Shown here piece after piece: positions 17,058-26,043 of a stretch of 64,000 nt of DNA. The position numbers were made by a program, and so were the translations under genes. The stretch spans positions 682,001-746,000 of the forward strand of contig CATQHW010000001.1 in assembly GCA_958296075.1 (NCBI GenBank), written 5' to 3'. Positions within the stretch are counted from its first letter, which is position 1; each line of letters begins with the position of its first letter. The notes under the pieces were generated by a model that was not told the DNA's origin, searched no databases, and saw only the letters and a program-made list of their open reading frames with translations. Source of the DNA: an uncultured Spirochaetia bacterium (GTDB lineage Bacteria; Spirochaetota; Spirochaetia; SZUA-6; Bin103).

Positions 17058-18818
17058 CTACAGTCCGGCGGCGTGGGCGGAGTGGAACGTGTCGGCCCCG
17101 CCGCGCAGGCCGTCGGGTCCACGCATGATCGCCACCGGGCTGGCGAACGGGCTCATCCCCTCGGTGGTGTAACGCGGGTCGATCACCGCCACGCGGTGGC
17201 GGCGCGCGCGCAGCTCCTCGATCACGGCCGGGGCCAAGCGGCCGTCGACGGCGGTCAGCGGCGTGCTGCAGTCGATCCGGGGCGCGTCGATCGCCGCCTG
17301 CGGCCCCAGCCCGAAGTCGAGTATCTTCACCACCAGGTTGGTGACGCAGTTGGTGATCCGCCGGCCGCCGGAGGCGCCCACCGCCAAGCGCACGCCGTCC
17401 GCGCCGAGCACCAGCAGCGGCGACATGTTGTTCAGCGGCCACTTGCCGGGCGCGATCGAGTTGACGTGCCCCGGCACCGGATCGAACCACATCATGCCGT
17501 TGTTGAGGATCACGCCGGTGCGGCCCGCCACCACGCCCGACCCGAAGCCGGACATCAGCGTGTTGGTCAGCGACACCGCGTTGCCGTCGCCGTCCATCAC
17601 GCACAGGTGGGTGGTGCCGTCCTGGTAGGCCGGCGCGCTGCCCGGCGGCCGCTTCGGCGCCCGCCGGCCCTCCTCCCGCCACGGATCGCCCGCCGGGAAG
17701 CGCGCCGGCGCCTTGGCGCGGATGCCGGCCTGACGGCGCGCCGCGTAGGACGGGGAGATGAGGCCGCGCCAGGGCACGTCCGCGCTCTCCGGGTCGGCCA
17801 GATAGGCGAAGCGGTCGGCATAGGCCAGCCGCGCGGCGCAGATGTAGTGGTGCAGCGCCTCCGCGCCGTTGTGCTCGCAAGCGCTCAGGTCGGTCCCGGA
17901 GAGCAGTTGCAGCGTCATGGCGCTGGTGATGCCGCCCGAGGCGAACGGCGCCGCGCGCACCCGCGTGTCCCGGTACGTCACCTCCAGCGGCGCGGGGGCG
18001 CCGCCGGTCTGCCAGTGAAACGGCCGGTAGCCCTCCAGGTCGGCACGGTCCAGCACGCCGCCCGCGCCGCGTACGGCGTCGACCAGCCGGCGGGCGATCA
18101 GGCCGCCGTAGAACGCGCCGGCCCCTTCCTCGCCGATGGCGGCCAGCGTATCGGCCAAGTCCGGCTGGCGTATCCTTACCGGCTCGGCGCGAAGCGGATC
18201 GCCCCGCGCATAGCGGCTGCCGGGGATTTCGATGCCGGCCGGCAACTCGCCGGCCGGCAGAAAGATACCGCGCAACTCCGGGTAACGCGTGAGCTTTCCC
18301 GCCTGCCCCGCGAAAGCCATCAGGTCGTGGAACTCGGGCGCGAAGCCGTACTGCGCCAGCTCCACGGCCGGCGCCACCACCGCGTCGAGCGGCAGGCGCC
18401 CGAACTCGGCGTGCGCGGCCGTGAGGCCGGCCACCGCACCGGGCGTGGCGATGGCGCGCGGCCCCTCCAGATTGGCGTCATCTTCCACCCCCGGCCAGCC
18501 AAACGACCCCACCGCCGGCGCGCCGGTCAGTCGGTACATGTCCGGGACGGCGGCCAGCGGCGCGCGCATGGGAAAGGCGAACACGCCGCCGCGCTCGCCC
18601 ATCTGGTAGACGAGGTACCCGCCGCCGCCGATGCCGCTGGAGGCCGGCTCCACTACGCCTACGGCGAACGCGGCCGCCACGGCGGCGTCCATGACGTTGC
18701 CGCCGGCGCGCAACGAGCGCAGAGCTGCGGCGCTGGCCAGCCGGTGCTTGGTGGCCGCCATGGCGCGCTCGCCGCGCGCCTCGCTCTTGCTGGCGGCAAA
18801 GACGCTGTCACTCACCAT
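17058..18818 (-). CDS. ggt: Gamma-glutamyltransferase-type Ntn hydrolase
   Basis: The protein is 586 residues, normal for the family. The autocleavage site is T402-T403-H in Q-D-G-T-T-H-L-C, so the new N-terminal nucleophile would be Thr402. Other family blocks are G-G-N-V-M-D-A-A-V-A (N-terminal), E-P-A-S-S-G-I-G-G-G-G, L-N-N-M-S-P-L, and G-A-S-G-G-R-R-I-T-N near the end. The enzyme cleaves or transfers gamma-glutamyl groups, for example from glutathione. No signal peptide is evident, unlike E. coli Ggt, so a cytosolic role or a related acylase activity is possible. It is followed upstream on the strand by an aldo/keto reductase, 42 bases away. Confidence 0.9.
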   Translation of the reverse strand: MVSDSVFAASKSEARGERAMAATKHRLASAAALRSLRAGGNVMDAAVAAAFAVGVVEPASSGIGGGGYLVYQMGERGGVFAFPMRAPLAAVPDMYRLTGAPAVGSFGWPGVEDDANLEGPRAIATPGAVAGLTAAHAEFGRLPLDAVVAPAVELAQYGFAPEFHDLMAFAGQAGKLTRYPELRGIFLPAGELPAGIEIPGSRYARGDPLRAEPVRIRQPDLADTLAAIGEEGAGAFYGGLIARRLVDAVRGAGGVLDRADLEGYRPFHWQTGGAPAPLEVTYRDTRVRAAPFASGGITSAMTLQLLSGTDLSACEHNGAEALHHYICAARLAYADRFAYLADPESADVPWRGLISPSYAARRQAGIRAKAPARFPAGDPWREEGRRAPKRPPGSAPAYQDGTTHLCVMDGDGNAVSLTNTLMSGFGSGVVAGRTGVILNNGMMWFDPVPGHVNSIAPGKWPLNNMSPLLVLGADGVRLAVGASGGRRITNCVTNLVVKILDFGLGPQAAIDAPRIDCSTPLTAVDGRLAPAVIEELRARRHRVAVIDPRYTTEGMSPFASPVAIMRGPDGLRGGADTFHSAHAAGL

Positions 18819-18860
18819 CGGTCCACGCGTCCTCTGCCTCGCCGGTACGCCGGCAACTCG

Positions 18861-19823
18861 CTATGCCTTCTTCGCGTACGGCGGCAGCGGCCAGCCCGAC
18901 TCGGCGCCGATGCGCATGGCCCGTTCCCGCTCCGCCGGTGACAGCGGCGGCACGTCCACGGCGCGGGCGTTCTGCTCCAGTTGCGCGCGGTCCTTGGCGC
19001 CCGGGATCGCCGCCGTCACCCCCGGCGTGTCGAGCACGAAGCGGAGCGCCGCCTGCACCATCGTGCGCCCGCGCTCGGTCAGGAAGCGCAACTCGGCCAG
19101 CCGGGCCAGCGCCGCTCGGGCGCGCGGGTTGGTGAAGCGTTCGTAACGCCGGTCGGCGCCGTCGAGCCGCTGCGTATCGAAATACGCGCCGGTCAGGGCT
19201 CCCTGGCCGAGCGGCACGCGGATCAGCGTGCCCAGGTTCGCTTCCAGCGCCAGCGCCAGCGCGTCGTCCGCGGTCGGATTGACGATGCTGAGTCCCACCT
19301 GCGCCATCGCCAGCTCGCCCAGAGCCAGCAACTCGCGCATCGCGTCCGCGTCGTTGGTCGAGATGCCCCAGCAGCGGATCGCGCCGGCCTGCTGCAGCGC
19401 GGTCAACTCCTCGACGACCGCGGGCATCAGCGCGCTCGGCGGCACGCCGTGGAGCTGGTAGATATCGATGTAGTCGGAGCCGAGGCGCCGCAGGCTGCCG
19501 GCGCAGGCGGTCTGCACGCGGCTGCGCGCGTCCGCTTCGCTCTCGCCCTCCGGCGGAGGCGCCATCTTGGTCGCCACCACGTAGCGGTCGCGGCGGCCGG
19601 CCAGCGCGCGGCCGATGATGCGCTCGGAGTGGCCGGCGCCGTAGCCCTCCGCGGTGTCCAACAGGTTCACGCCGAGCGCCTCCGCGTGGTGGATGGTGCG
19701 CACCGACTCCTCGTCGTCCATGCCGGGCCATCCGCCGCCGCCGTGGGTGCCGCCCATCTGGTAGCAGCCCAGGCCGATGCGGGAGACCTCGATGCCGGTG
19801 GTGCCGAACGTTTGATATTCCAC
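18861..19823 (-). CDS. Aldo/keto reductase
   Basis: The protein is 320 residues from a GTG start preceded by AAGGGG with good spacing. The catalytic tetrad is D56 and Y61 in L-L-D-T-A-E-G-Y-G, K86 in V-V-A-T-K-M, and H125 in D-I-Y-Q-L-H-G. The C-terminal I-P-G-A-K block binds NADP(H). The family reduces aldehydes and ketones in the cytosol. It sits in a minus-strand run with a Gfo/Idh/MocA oxidoreductase (12 bases upstream) and the gamma-glutamyltransferase, so all three may share a transcript. Substrate unknown. Confidence 0.9.
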   Translation of the reverse strand: MEYQTFGTTGIEVSRIGLGCYQMGGTHGGGGWPGMDDEESVRTIHHAEALGVNLLDTAEGYGAGHSERIIGRALAGRRDRYVVATKMAPPPEGESEADARSRVQTACAGSLRRLGSDYIDIYQLHGVPPSALMPAVVEELTALQQAGAIRCWGISTNDADAMRELLALGELAMAQVGLSIVNPTADDALALALEANLGTLIRVPLGQGALTGAYFDTQRLDGADRRYERFTNPRARAALARLAELRFLTERGRTMVQAALRFVLDTPGVTAAIPGAKDRAQLEQNARAVDVPPLSPAERERAMRIGAESGWPLPPYAKKA

Positions 19824-19835
19824 GTCGTGACCCCT

Positions 19836-20906
19836 TCAGCGCTCGACCGGCATGGCGCGGCCCTTGCCCAGGCTGCGGTGGACCGCCTCGGTGAACGCCA
19901 TGTACTGCACGCCGATCTCGAAGGTGTTGCGCTCGATCGCGCCCTCCCCGCGGACGGCGGCGCAGAACTCCTCCTCGACTCGCCAGCCGGGCGGCATGTG
20001 CCGGCCCGGACGCGGCGCAGACTCGGGGACCGGCAGCGGCTGCAGCGCGCCGTCACCGCGCCGGGCGCCCAGCAGTTGGCCGCCGGCGACTCGCAGCGTC
20101 CCCTCGGAGCCGTAGATCGTCGTGCCCGGCGTGCCGTGGCCCAGCACGCCGGAGACCTGCAGGTGCAGCGTGGCGCCGCAGGCCAGGTCGGCCAGGATCT
20201 CCAGGTGGTCCGGAAGCTCCATGGCCTGCGCGACGCCCGCTTCGTCGCGCCGCATCGGTACGAAGGTCCGGCCGAGGGCGCTCACGCGGGTGGCAGGTCC
20301 GACCCAGCGCATGATCGTCTCATAGATGATGCCGAGCGAGCCGACGTTCAAGCCGCTGTAGACGGCGTTGTCGCGCCAGACCATCGGCGCGTCGCGGTCG
20401 ATGAAGCCGCCGCCGCTCAGGTGCTCGACCGCCAGCACGTCGCCGACGTACCCGCCGGCGATGTGTTGGCAGATCGTGGCGTCCATGCCCAGGGTCATCG
20501 CCGCCGGCACCACCTGCGTGACCAGTTCGGGGCGCGAGCGCGAGGCGGCCAGCATCTCCCGCGCCTCGGCCAAGTTCAGGGCGAGCCGCGCTTCGGTCAG
20601 CACGTGCTTGCCAGCCGCCAGCGCAGCGAGCGTCACCGGTCTGTGCAGGTAGGGCCAGGTGCCGATCAGGACGGCGTCGACGTCGTCGGACTTCACCAGG
20701 TCGCGCCAGTGATCGTGGACGCGGCCGATGCCGTGGTCGGCGGCGGCCCGCTCGGAAGACGCTCGGGAGCGGTTTGCGACGCTCACCAGTTCGACGTCGG
20801 GCTGCGCCTTCAAGCCCGGAATGTGGCGGTTGCGGGTGTTGTTGCCGGCGCCGACGATGCCGACGCGGATGGTGCCGGTAGTACGTGCCGTACGAAGGGA
20901 TGTCAT
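19836..20906 (-). CDS. Gfo/Idh/MocA family oxidoreductase
   Basis: The protein is 356 residues. The N-terminal Rossmann block is R-V-G-I-V-G-A-G-N-N-T-R (14-25). The conserved E-K-P motif that carries the catalytic Lys in most members is replaced by H-V-L-T-E-A-R-L-A-L, so the usual Lys is missing and the enzyme may act differently or bind without the normal catalysis. The C-terminal beta-sheet domain is intact, with S-E-G-T-L-R-V. The start is the ATG at 20904-20906. TATCAT lies 8 bases upstream, and no Shine-Dalgarno is apparent. It heads the AKR-GGT run. Confidence 0.85.
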   Translation of the reverse strand: MTSLRTARTTGTIRVGIVGAGNNTRNRHIPGLKAQPDVELVSVANRSRASSERAAADHGIGRVHDHWRDLVKSDDVDAVLIGTWPYLHRPVTLAALAAGKHVLTEARLALNLAEAREMLAASRSRPELVTQVVPAAMTLGMDATICQHIAGGYVGDVLAVEHLSGGGFIDRDAPMVWRDNAVYSGLNVGSLGIIYETIMRWVGPATRVSALGRTFVPMRRDEAGVAQAMELPDHLEILADLACGATLHLQVSGVLGHGTPGTTIYGSEGTLRVAGGQLLGARRGDGALQPLPVPESAPRPGRHMPPGWRVEEEFCAAVRGEGAIERNTFEIGVQYMAFTEAVHRSLGKGRAMPVER

Positions 20907-20914
20907 ACCAGGAG

Positions 20915-20920
20915 ATGATA
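20915..20920 (-). promoter_or_regulatory. Candidate -10 for leaderless start of 20906 gene
   Basis: The minus strand reads TATCAT, then 8 bases, then ATG. The spacing leaves room for transcription to begin at or next to the start codon. One of the set discussed under leaderless starts. Confidence 0.4.
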
Positions 20921-20971
20921 GCGCAGAACCCGCCGGCGCTACGGAGTCGATCAGGCACGGCGCGCCGGCGG

Positions 20972-21943
20972 CTACGAGCCGGTGAGCACCTCCGCGAAGA
21001 GCTGCCGATCGATATTGCCGCCGGAGAGCACCAGCGCCGCCCGGGTGCCGCGCATCCGCGATCGTTCCTGGAGCAGCGCCGCCAGCGGCCCCGCGCCCGC
21101 GCCCTCGGCGAGGTTGTGGGTGTCGGTGTAGTAGGCGCGCATCGCCGCGCGCATCTCGGCGTCGGAGACCGCGACAACCCGGTCCACGCCGGCCAGGATC
21201 AAGGCGAGCGCCGCTTCATCGGGCACGCGCACGGCCATGCCGTCGGCGATCGTCGCCGCCGGCCCGGTCGCCCGCGCCTCGCCGGCGGCGAACGAGCGCT
21301 GGTAGGCCGGCATGGCCGCCGACACCACGCCGATCACCGCGGTCGCCGGCGACAGCGCGTTGCGGGCAGCCATCACGCCGCAGATCCCGGAGCCCAGGCC
21401 GATCGGCACGTAGACCGCGTCGAGATCCGGCACCGCCCGGAACAGCTCCACGCCGTAGCTGGCCACGCCCAGGACCAGTTCCAGGCTGAAGGACGGCATG
21501 AGATGCACGCGGTCGCCGACGGCGATGCGCGCCGCGTGGGCGCAGGCTTCGTCGAAGTCGCGGCCATGCTCGGCCAGTCGGGCGCCGAAGGCGCGCATCG
21601 CCTCGTTCTTTTCGCGGCTGTTGCCGGCCGGCATCACCACGGTAACAGCGAGCCCGGCGCGGCGCGCGGCGAAGGCGACGCTCTGGCCGTAGTTGCCGCG
21701 GGTGGCGGCCACCACTTCGGTCACGTGCGGCTTGGCGCGCCGCAACCGGTCGACGGCCACCAGCGCTCCGCGCAGCTTGAACGACCCGATGGGGGTGTGG
21801 TTTTCATGCTTCACCCAGACCGAACATCCGGTGCGCTCGCACAGCAACGGCCAGCGGTACTGCGGGGTCGGCGGCATGGCGCGGTAGACGATCTGCGCAG
21901 CGCTCTCGATCTCCTCCAGCGTGGGAAGGCTCACCTCGGACAC
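20972..21943 (-). CDS. Threonine-dehydratase-like PLP enzyme (fold type II)
   Basis: The protein is 323 residues from a GTG start. The PLP lysine is K56 in G-S-F-K-L-R-G-A, the phosphate-binding loop is G-L-G-S-G-I, and the C-terminal S-G-G-N-I-D motif is that of serine/threonine dehydratases. The protein lacks an ACT regulatory domain, so it is the short catabolic type, related to threonine, serine or hydroxyectoine-derived amino acid dehydratases. TAGGCT lies exactly 6 bases before the GTG with no Shine-Dalgarno. The substrate is not fixed by sequence. Confidence 0.88.
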   Translation of the reverse strand: MSEVSLPTLEEIESAAQIVYRAMPPTPQYRWPLLCERTGCSVWVKHENHTPIGSFKLRGALVAVDRLRRAKPHVTEVVAATRGNYGQSVAFAARRAGLAVTVVMPAGNSREKNEAMRAFGARLAEHGRDFDEACAHAARIAVGDRVHLMPSFSLELVLGVASYGVELFRAVPDLDAVYVPIGLGSGICGVMAARNALSPATAVIGVVSAAMPAYQRSFAAGEARATGPAATIADGMAVRVPDEAALALILAGVDRVVAVSDAEMRAAMRAYYTDTHNLAEGAGAGPLAALLQERSRMRGTRAALVLSGGNIDRQLFAEVLTGS

Positions 21944-21949
21944 GGCTCC

Positions 21950-21955
21950 AGCCTA
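21950..21955 (-). promoter_or_regulatory. Candidate -10 for leaderless start of 21943 gene
   Basis: TAGGCT, 6 bases, GTG on the minus strand. The same hexamer and spacing recur before the gene starting at 46643. Confidence 0.5.
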
Positions 21956-22064
21956 CGCCGATAACGTGCCGGCGGGAACCTGCCGCGTAACGCCGTGCGG
22001 CGCGGAACCGGGCGGCCGGGACGGACCAGGGACCTGACGCCTTGCGCGGCGTGACCATCAGACC

Positions 22065-22070
22065 CATAGT
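22065..22070 (+). promoter_or_regulatory. Candidate -10 for leaderless start of class V aminotransferase
   Basis: CATAGT lies 7 bases before the ATG at 22078. This favours 22078 over an upstream TTG (22042) or the next ATG (22105). The match to TATAAT is only moderate. Confidence 0.35.
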
Positions 22071-22077
22071 CACGCCC

Positions 22078-23304
22078 ATGGCCCATGCAGCTATCGAGCG
22101 CGCGATGAGCGTCTCCTGGGGGGCACCGGGAGCCGTTGACGACGAATCCTGTTGGGAGCGGATACGTGCCCGATTTCCGTTGGACCCCGATCTGGTCTAC
22201 CTGAACAGCGCCGCGCTCGGCGTGCCGCCGGACCCGGTGATCGCCGCCGTGCACGAAGGCTATCTGCGGCTGTCGCAGGACCCGGACGCCGGCAAGATCG
22301 ACTACCGGCGCTACAACGCCGAGGTCGCGGTGCCGGAGCTGGCGGCGCTCATGGGCGCCCGCCCGGAGGAGCTCGCCATCAACCGCAACGCCTCCGTGGG
22401 CTTGGCGCTGGCGGCCGACGGCGTGCGCGGGCTCCGCGCCGGCGACGAGATCCTCACCACCAGCCACGAGCATCCGGTCGGCGTGCAGCCGTGGCGCGAC
22501 CGCGCCGCCCGCGAGGGGTTGGTGGTGCGCGAGGTGGCGCTGCCTAGTCCCGTCGAGGATGCCGCGGCACTGATTGAGCCGCTGCGCGCCGCGATCACCG
22601 AGCGCACCCGGGTGCTGTCGTTCTGCCACGTCACCCGCGGCGGCGTGCGCTATCCGGTCGAGGAGTTCTGCCGCCTGGGCCGCGAGCACGGCTTGATCGT
22701 CTCCATCGACGGCGCGCAGGCGGTCGGCCGCGTGCCGGTCGACGTCGCCGGCTACGACTGCGACCTGTACGCCGCCAGCCTGCACAAGTGGCTGCTGGCG
22801 CCGTCCGGGACCGGCGTGCTGTACGTACGGCAGGGGTTCCAGGAGCGTTTCGGCACCGTCGCCACGCCGCCCGGAACGACCGCCGCGCGGTACGAGGAGG
22901 AGGGCACCTTCGACCTGCCGACGCGCGCCGGCATCGGCGTGGCGGTGGCGTGGATGAGACAGATCGGCATCGGCGCGATCGAGGCGCGCAACCACCGGCT
23001 CGCCGAGCGGCTCCGCGCCGGGCTGGCCGAGATTCCCGGCATGCGCATCGTCAACTCATCCCGGCGAGCGCTGGTCGCGCCGGGTACGACCCTGGTCGAG
23101 CCGCCCGGAGGCGACGCCGCCGGCTGGCGGGTCCGGCTGCAGGAGCGCTACAACCTGCGCGTCGACGACCACGTCCGCGACGGCCACGACGCGCTCCGCA
23201 TCTCCACCCACTACTTCATCTCCCCCGCTCAGGTCGACCGCGTGGTCGCCGCCATGGCGGCCGAAGCTGGTTGCGTCCAAGCGACACCGGCGACCGGCGT
23301 TTGA
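22078..23304 (+). CDS. Class V aminotransferase / cysteine-desulfurase-fold PLP enzyme
   Basis: The protein is 408 residues from the ATG at 22078. The PLP lysine is K237 in A-S-L-H-K-W-L-L-A-P-S-G-T-G, the aspartate that pairs with the pyridine nitrogen is in S-I-D-G-A-Q, and the N-terminal Y-L-N-S-A-A-L-G block is typical of the isopenicillin-N-epimerase-like branch. Its reaction (aminotransferase, epimerase or lyase) cannot be told apart by sequence. It is a single gene, convergent with the transketolase-like gene 37 bases away. Confidence 0.88.
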   Translation: MAHAAIERAMSVSWGAPGAVDDESCWERIRARFPLDPDLVYLNSAALGVPPDPVIAAVHEGYLRLSQDPDAGKIDYRRYNAEVAVPELAALMGARPEELAINRNASVGLALAADGVRGLRAGDEILTTSHEHPVGVQPWRDRAAREGLVVREVALPSPVEDAAALIEPLRAAITERTRVLSFCHVTRGGVRYPVEEFCRLGREHGLIVSIDGAQAVGRVPVDVAGYDCDLYAASLHKWLLAPSGTGVLYVRQGFQERFGTVATPPGTTAARYEEEGTFDLPTRAGIGVAVAWMRQIGIGAIEARNHRLAERLRAGLAEIPGMRIVNSSRRALVAPGTTLVEPPGGDAAGWRVRLQERYNLRVDDHVRDGHDALRISTHYFISPAQVDRVVAAMAAEAGCVQATPATGV

Positions 23305-23341
23305 GTCCGGGGTAAGCCCGCCAACGGACGCCCCGACCGGT

Positions 23342-25894
23342 CTACGTAAGCGCTGCCAGGGCCTCCCGCTGCCGGGCGAGGCGCCGGTCGCGGTCGGCGG
23401 CGAAGCGTTCGATGCCGGTGGCGATCGACCGCTGGTCCAGGTGCGCCTCGGCGATCACGTCGGATTCCTTGCCGCCGGTCAGCCAGCGGTCGTGCCAGTC
23501 GGAAACCAGCGAGTACTCTCCGGTGAGCGGCCCCACGTCGCGCACCGGCCACATGCGCTGCGTGCCGGTAGTGACCACCATCAGGTCGTTCTTGGCCGCC
23601 GCCGGCAGCACCGCGTCGCGGTACGGCTGCGGCTGGCGGTCGAAAAGCTCCTCGCTGATCGCCGCGACCACCTTGACGTTGATCCCCTGCTCTTCGAGTC
23701 CCGGCAGCGCCTGCACCAGATTGAAGGTCGAGCTGGAGCCCTGCGCCAGGACGTACCCGTGCCGCGGCTTGCCGGGATCGAAGTCGCGGATCACGTAGAA
23801 CCCCTTGGCAGCCGCCCGGAGGTCGGTGTCGGCGAAGGTCGAGCGGTCGGCCACCGGAAAGTCGGGGCGCGCCACCTCGATCACGATCACGCCGACCAGC
23901 GGGTCGCGCGCGGCGATCTCCGCCGCCGCGAAGTAGCCGGGCGCCACGTCGTTGTAGTCCCAGAAGCTGAGCGTGATCACCTGCCCGCGCGGGAACAGCT
24001 TCCACACCTGCGGCGCGAAGATGCCGAAGTGCGTGCGCGCGTCGGCGGCCGTCTCCGGACCGGAGTGGCCGGCCAGGATGTTCAGGACGCCGACCCGGAA
24101 CGGGCTGTCCTGATTCTGCTGGCTCCACACGCGCGCCGGCAGATACATGAACGGCGTGAACGCGCCGTAGCTGCCGCTCAGCGCCCACACGCCCGCGTGC
24201 ACGTTGGGGTCGAGCGACGCGCTCTGTCCGACCAGCCCCACGGCGGTGGAGGCGTTGCCCGCCTCCTGAATCGCCGCCTTCAGCCGCGTGCCGCCCTGGT
24301 TGATGAGCGGATCGTAGTGGCCGGTGAGCGATCCCTTCTCCACGTTGATCGAACCCGACAGGTCGGCCGACACGGTGAGGAACCGGTTGCCGGTAACGTG
24401 ATTGAGCCACTTGACCACCTCGGATATCGCGCGGCGCGTCCCCTGCACTTCGCCCGGCTGCTTGAACAGCTCGATGCCGACCTCCTCGGCGGCCCCCCCG
24501 TCGCGGGCGACGCTCACCGTCTGCGGATCGACCGGAATGGCGGCGACGCGCAGGCGCCCGTCCTGAAACGGGTCGGTGCGGTTATCCACGCGCAGCGTGA
24601 CGTCGTCGCTCACCTCGTCGCCGGTGGCTACCAACCGGTCGCTCAGCCACTCGTCGAGCCCGTCCTGTTCCAGTACCGACATGACGACGTCGATGTTGGT
24701 CTTGAACTGGCGCAGCCGCTCCGCCTCGCCCGCGACCGGACCGTCGTGTATCCCCTCGAAGGTGACGCCGAAGCGTTGCTCGAAGGTGCCGGCCAGGGAG
24801 ACGAAGTACGGGTCGTTCATCTTCATCTCGTACGGGTGGCTGTGATAGCCGACCAACTGCTCGCCGTACCCGCTGATCGCCCCGTTGGTCGCGGCCGGCC
24901 ACCAGCCCTTGGTGGTACGCCCGACGACGATCATGGGCCGACGGTCGTCCGGGTCCCACTCCTCCATGGTCTTGAGCGCGCCCAGGATCTCGTCGTAGTC
25001 GTTGCCATCGCCAAGGGTCAGCACGTTCCAGCCGTAGGACGACCACTGTTCGGCGATCCGGTAGCCGTCGAACGATTCCGACACCACGCCGCCGATCAGC
25101 GAATCGTCGATGCCGGCGTTGTTGAACGACAGCAGAATACGCAGCCGCTTGCCCACCTTCTGGGCCACCGCCTGCGTCTTCATCTCCTGCGAGTGGCCGG
25201 AGGTCATGGCGAACTCGCCTTCCAGCGCGACGATCTTCGGCGAGTCGCCGGCGCCCATGAAGTCCCAGAAGGCGGCCTTGCCGGCCGCGGTGGCGATGCC
25301 GATGCCGGACGGACCGCCATTGACGTCGTTGATCAGGTCGGTGGTCTCCGCGTGGCCGGCGAGCGATCGGATGCCCCGTAGTCCGGCCTGCGCGAACAGC
25401 GGGTCACCGGCAAGTCCGTTGTCTTCCAGCAGCGTGGCGAGCGCCCCTGCGCCGCGCCGGAAGCCCAGGCAGTCGATCGGCAACATGGCGATCTTGGGGT
25501 CGACCCGATAGCGGTCATGGCCGGTCGCGTCATAGCGGCGCGCCATCGCTTCGCCCATGATCATCCACAGCGCGTACAGGGTCGGGATGTTGTGGCCGCC
25601 GGCCAGCAGCAGCTTGTCCCCGAACGGGTGCTTCGGCCGGCGATAGTCGTAGCGCAGGCCACCGTGCTCGGGCCCCATCAAGTGCAGCGCGACGTTGTAC
25701 GGCGTATAGGCCAGCGGGCCGCCGAAGTGACCGGTCTGCGAGTAGTTGCCGAGCAACGTGAGCGTCATCGCGGTCATGAAGCCGACGTCCTCCAGCCGCC
25801 GTCGGTCGTAGGCGGGGAGTTGCACGCTGTGCGCGGCGGCCTCGCCGGCGGGTGCGGCGGTGCGAACCAGAACCGATGTTCCGTCAGTACCCAT
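23342..25894 (-). CDS. Transketolase-like thiamine-diphosphate enzyme
   Basis: The protein is 850 residues from the ATG at 25894, with GAGAG six bases ahead; an in-frame ATG two codons earlier overlaps that SD. The N-terminal block G-H-F-G-G-P-L-A-Y and G-E-F-A-M-T-S-G-H-S-Q-E match the ThDP-binding transketolase/E1 fold. The pyrimidine-domain motif is around A-G-H-S-G-P-E-T and the C-terminal domain ends near S-L-V-S-D-W. It is longer than the ~660 residues of TktA and lacks the usual transketolase sequence in parts, so a dehydrogenase E1-like or special ketolase activity is possible. It is alone on its strand. A transaldolase-GPI operon lies far downstream (46.7 kb). Confidence 0.8.
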   Translation of the reverse strand: MGTDGTSVLVRTAAPAGEAAAHSVQLPAYDRRRLEDVGFMTAMTLTLLGNYSQTGHFGGPLAYTPYNVALHLMGPEHGGLRYDYRRPKHPFGDKLLLAGGHNIPTLYALWMIMGEAMARRYDATGHDRYRVDPKIAMLPIDCLGFRRGAGALATLLEDNGLAGDPLFAQAGLRGIRSLAGHAETTDLINDVNGGPSGIGIATAAGKAAFWDFMGAGDSPKIVALEGEFAMTSGHSQEMKTQAVAQKVGKRLRILLSFNNAGIDDSLIGGVVSESFDGYRIAEQWSSYGWNVLTLGDGNDYDEILGALKTMEEWDPDDRRPMIVVGRTTKGWWPAATNGAISGYGEQLVGYHSHPYEMKMNDPYFVSLAGTFEQRFGVTFEGIHDGPVAGEAERLRQFKTNIDVVMSVLEQDGLDEWLSDRLVATGDEVSDDVTLRVDNRTDPFQDGRLRVAAIPVDPQTVSVARDGGAAEEVGIELFKQPGEVQGTRRAISEVVKWLNHVTGNRFLTVSADLSGSINVEKGSLTGHYDPLINQGGTRLKAAIQEAGNASTAVGLVGQSASLDPNVHAGVWALSGSYGAFTPFMYLPARVWSQQNQDSPFRVGVLNILAGHSGPETAADARTHFGIFAPQVWKLFPRGQVITLSFWDYNDVAPGYFAAAEIAARDPLVGVIVIEVARPDFPVADRSTFADTDLRAAAKGFYVIRDFDPGKPRHGYVLAQGSSSTFNLVQALPGLEEQGINVKVVAAISEELFDRQPQPYRDAVLPAAAKNDLMVVTTGTQRMWPVRDVGPLTGEYSLVSDWHDRWLTGGKESDVIAEAHLDQRSIATGIERFAADRDRRLARQREALAALT

Positions 25895-26043
25895 TGTCAT
25901 CTCTCTTGTCGGCACCGGCGGCGATCGCTGCGGGCCGCGGTGCGTGTTGGTCTGCGGAGCGCGCCGCGGATGTCATGCGGCGCTGCCCGATTGAGCCTAC
26001 CGCACGGTGCGCGGGCCGTCACCCGCGCGGCTTGCGGCGCCCC

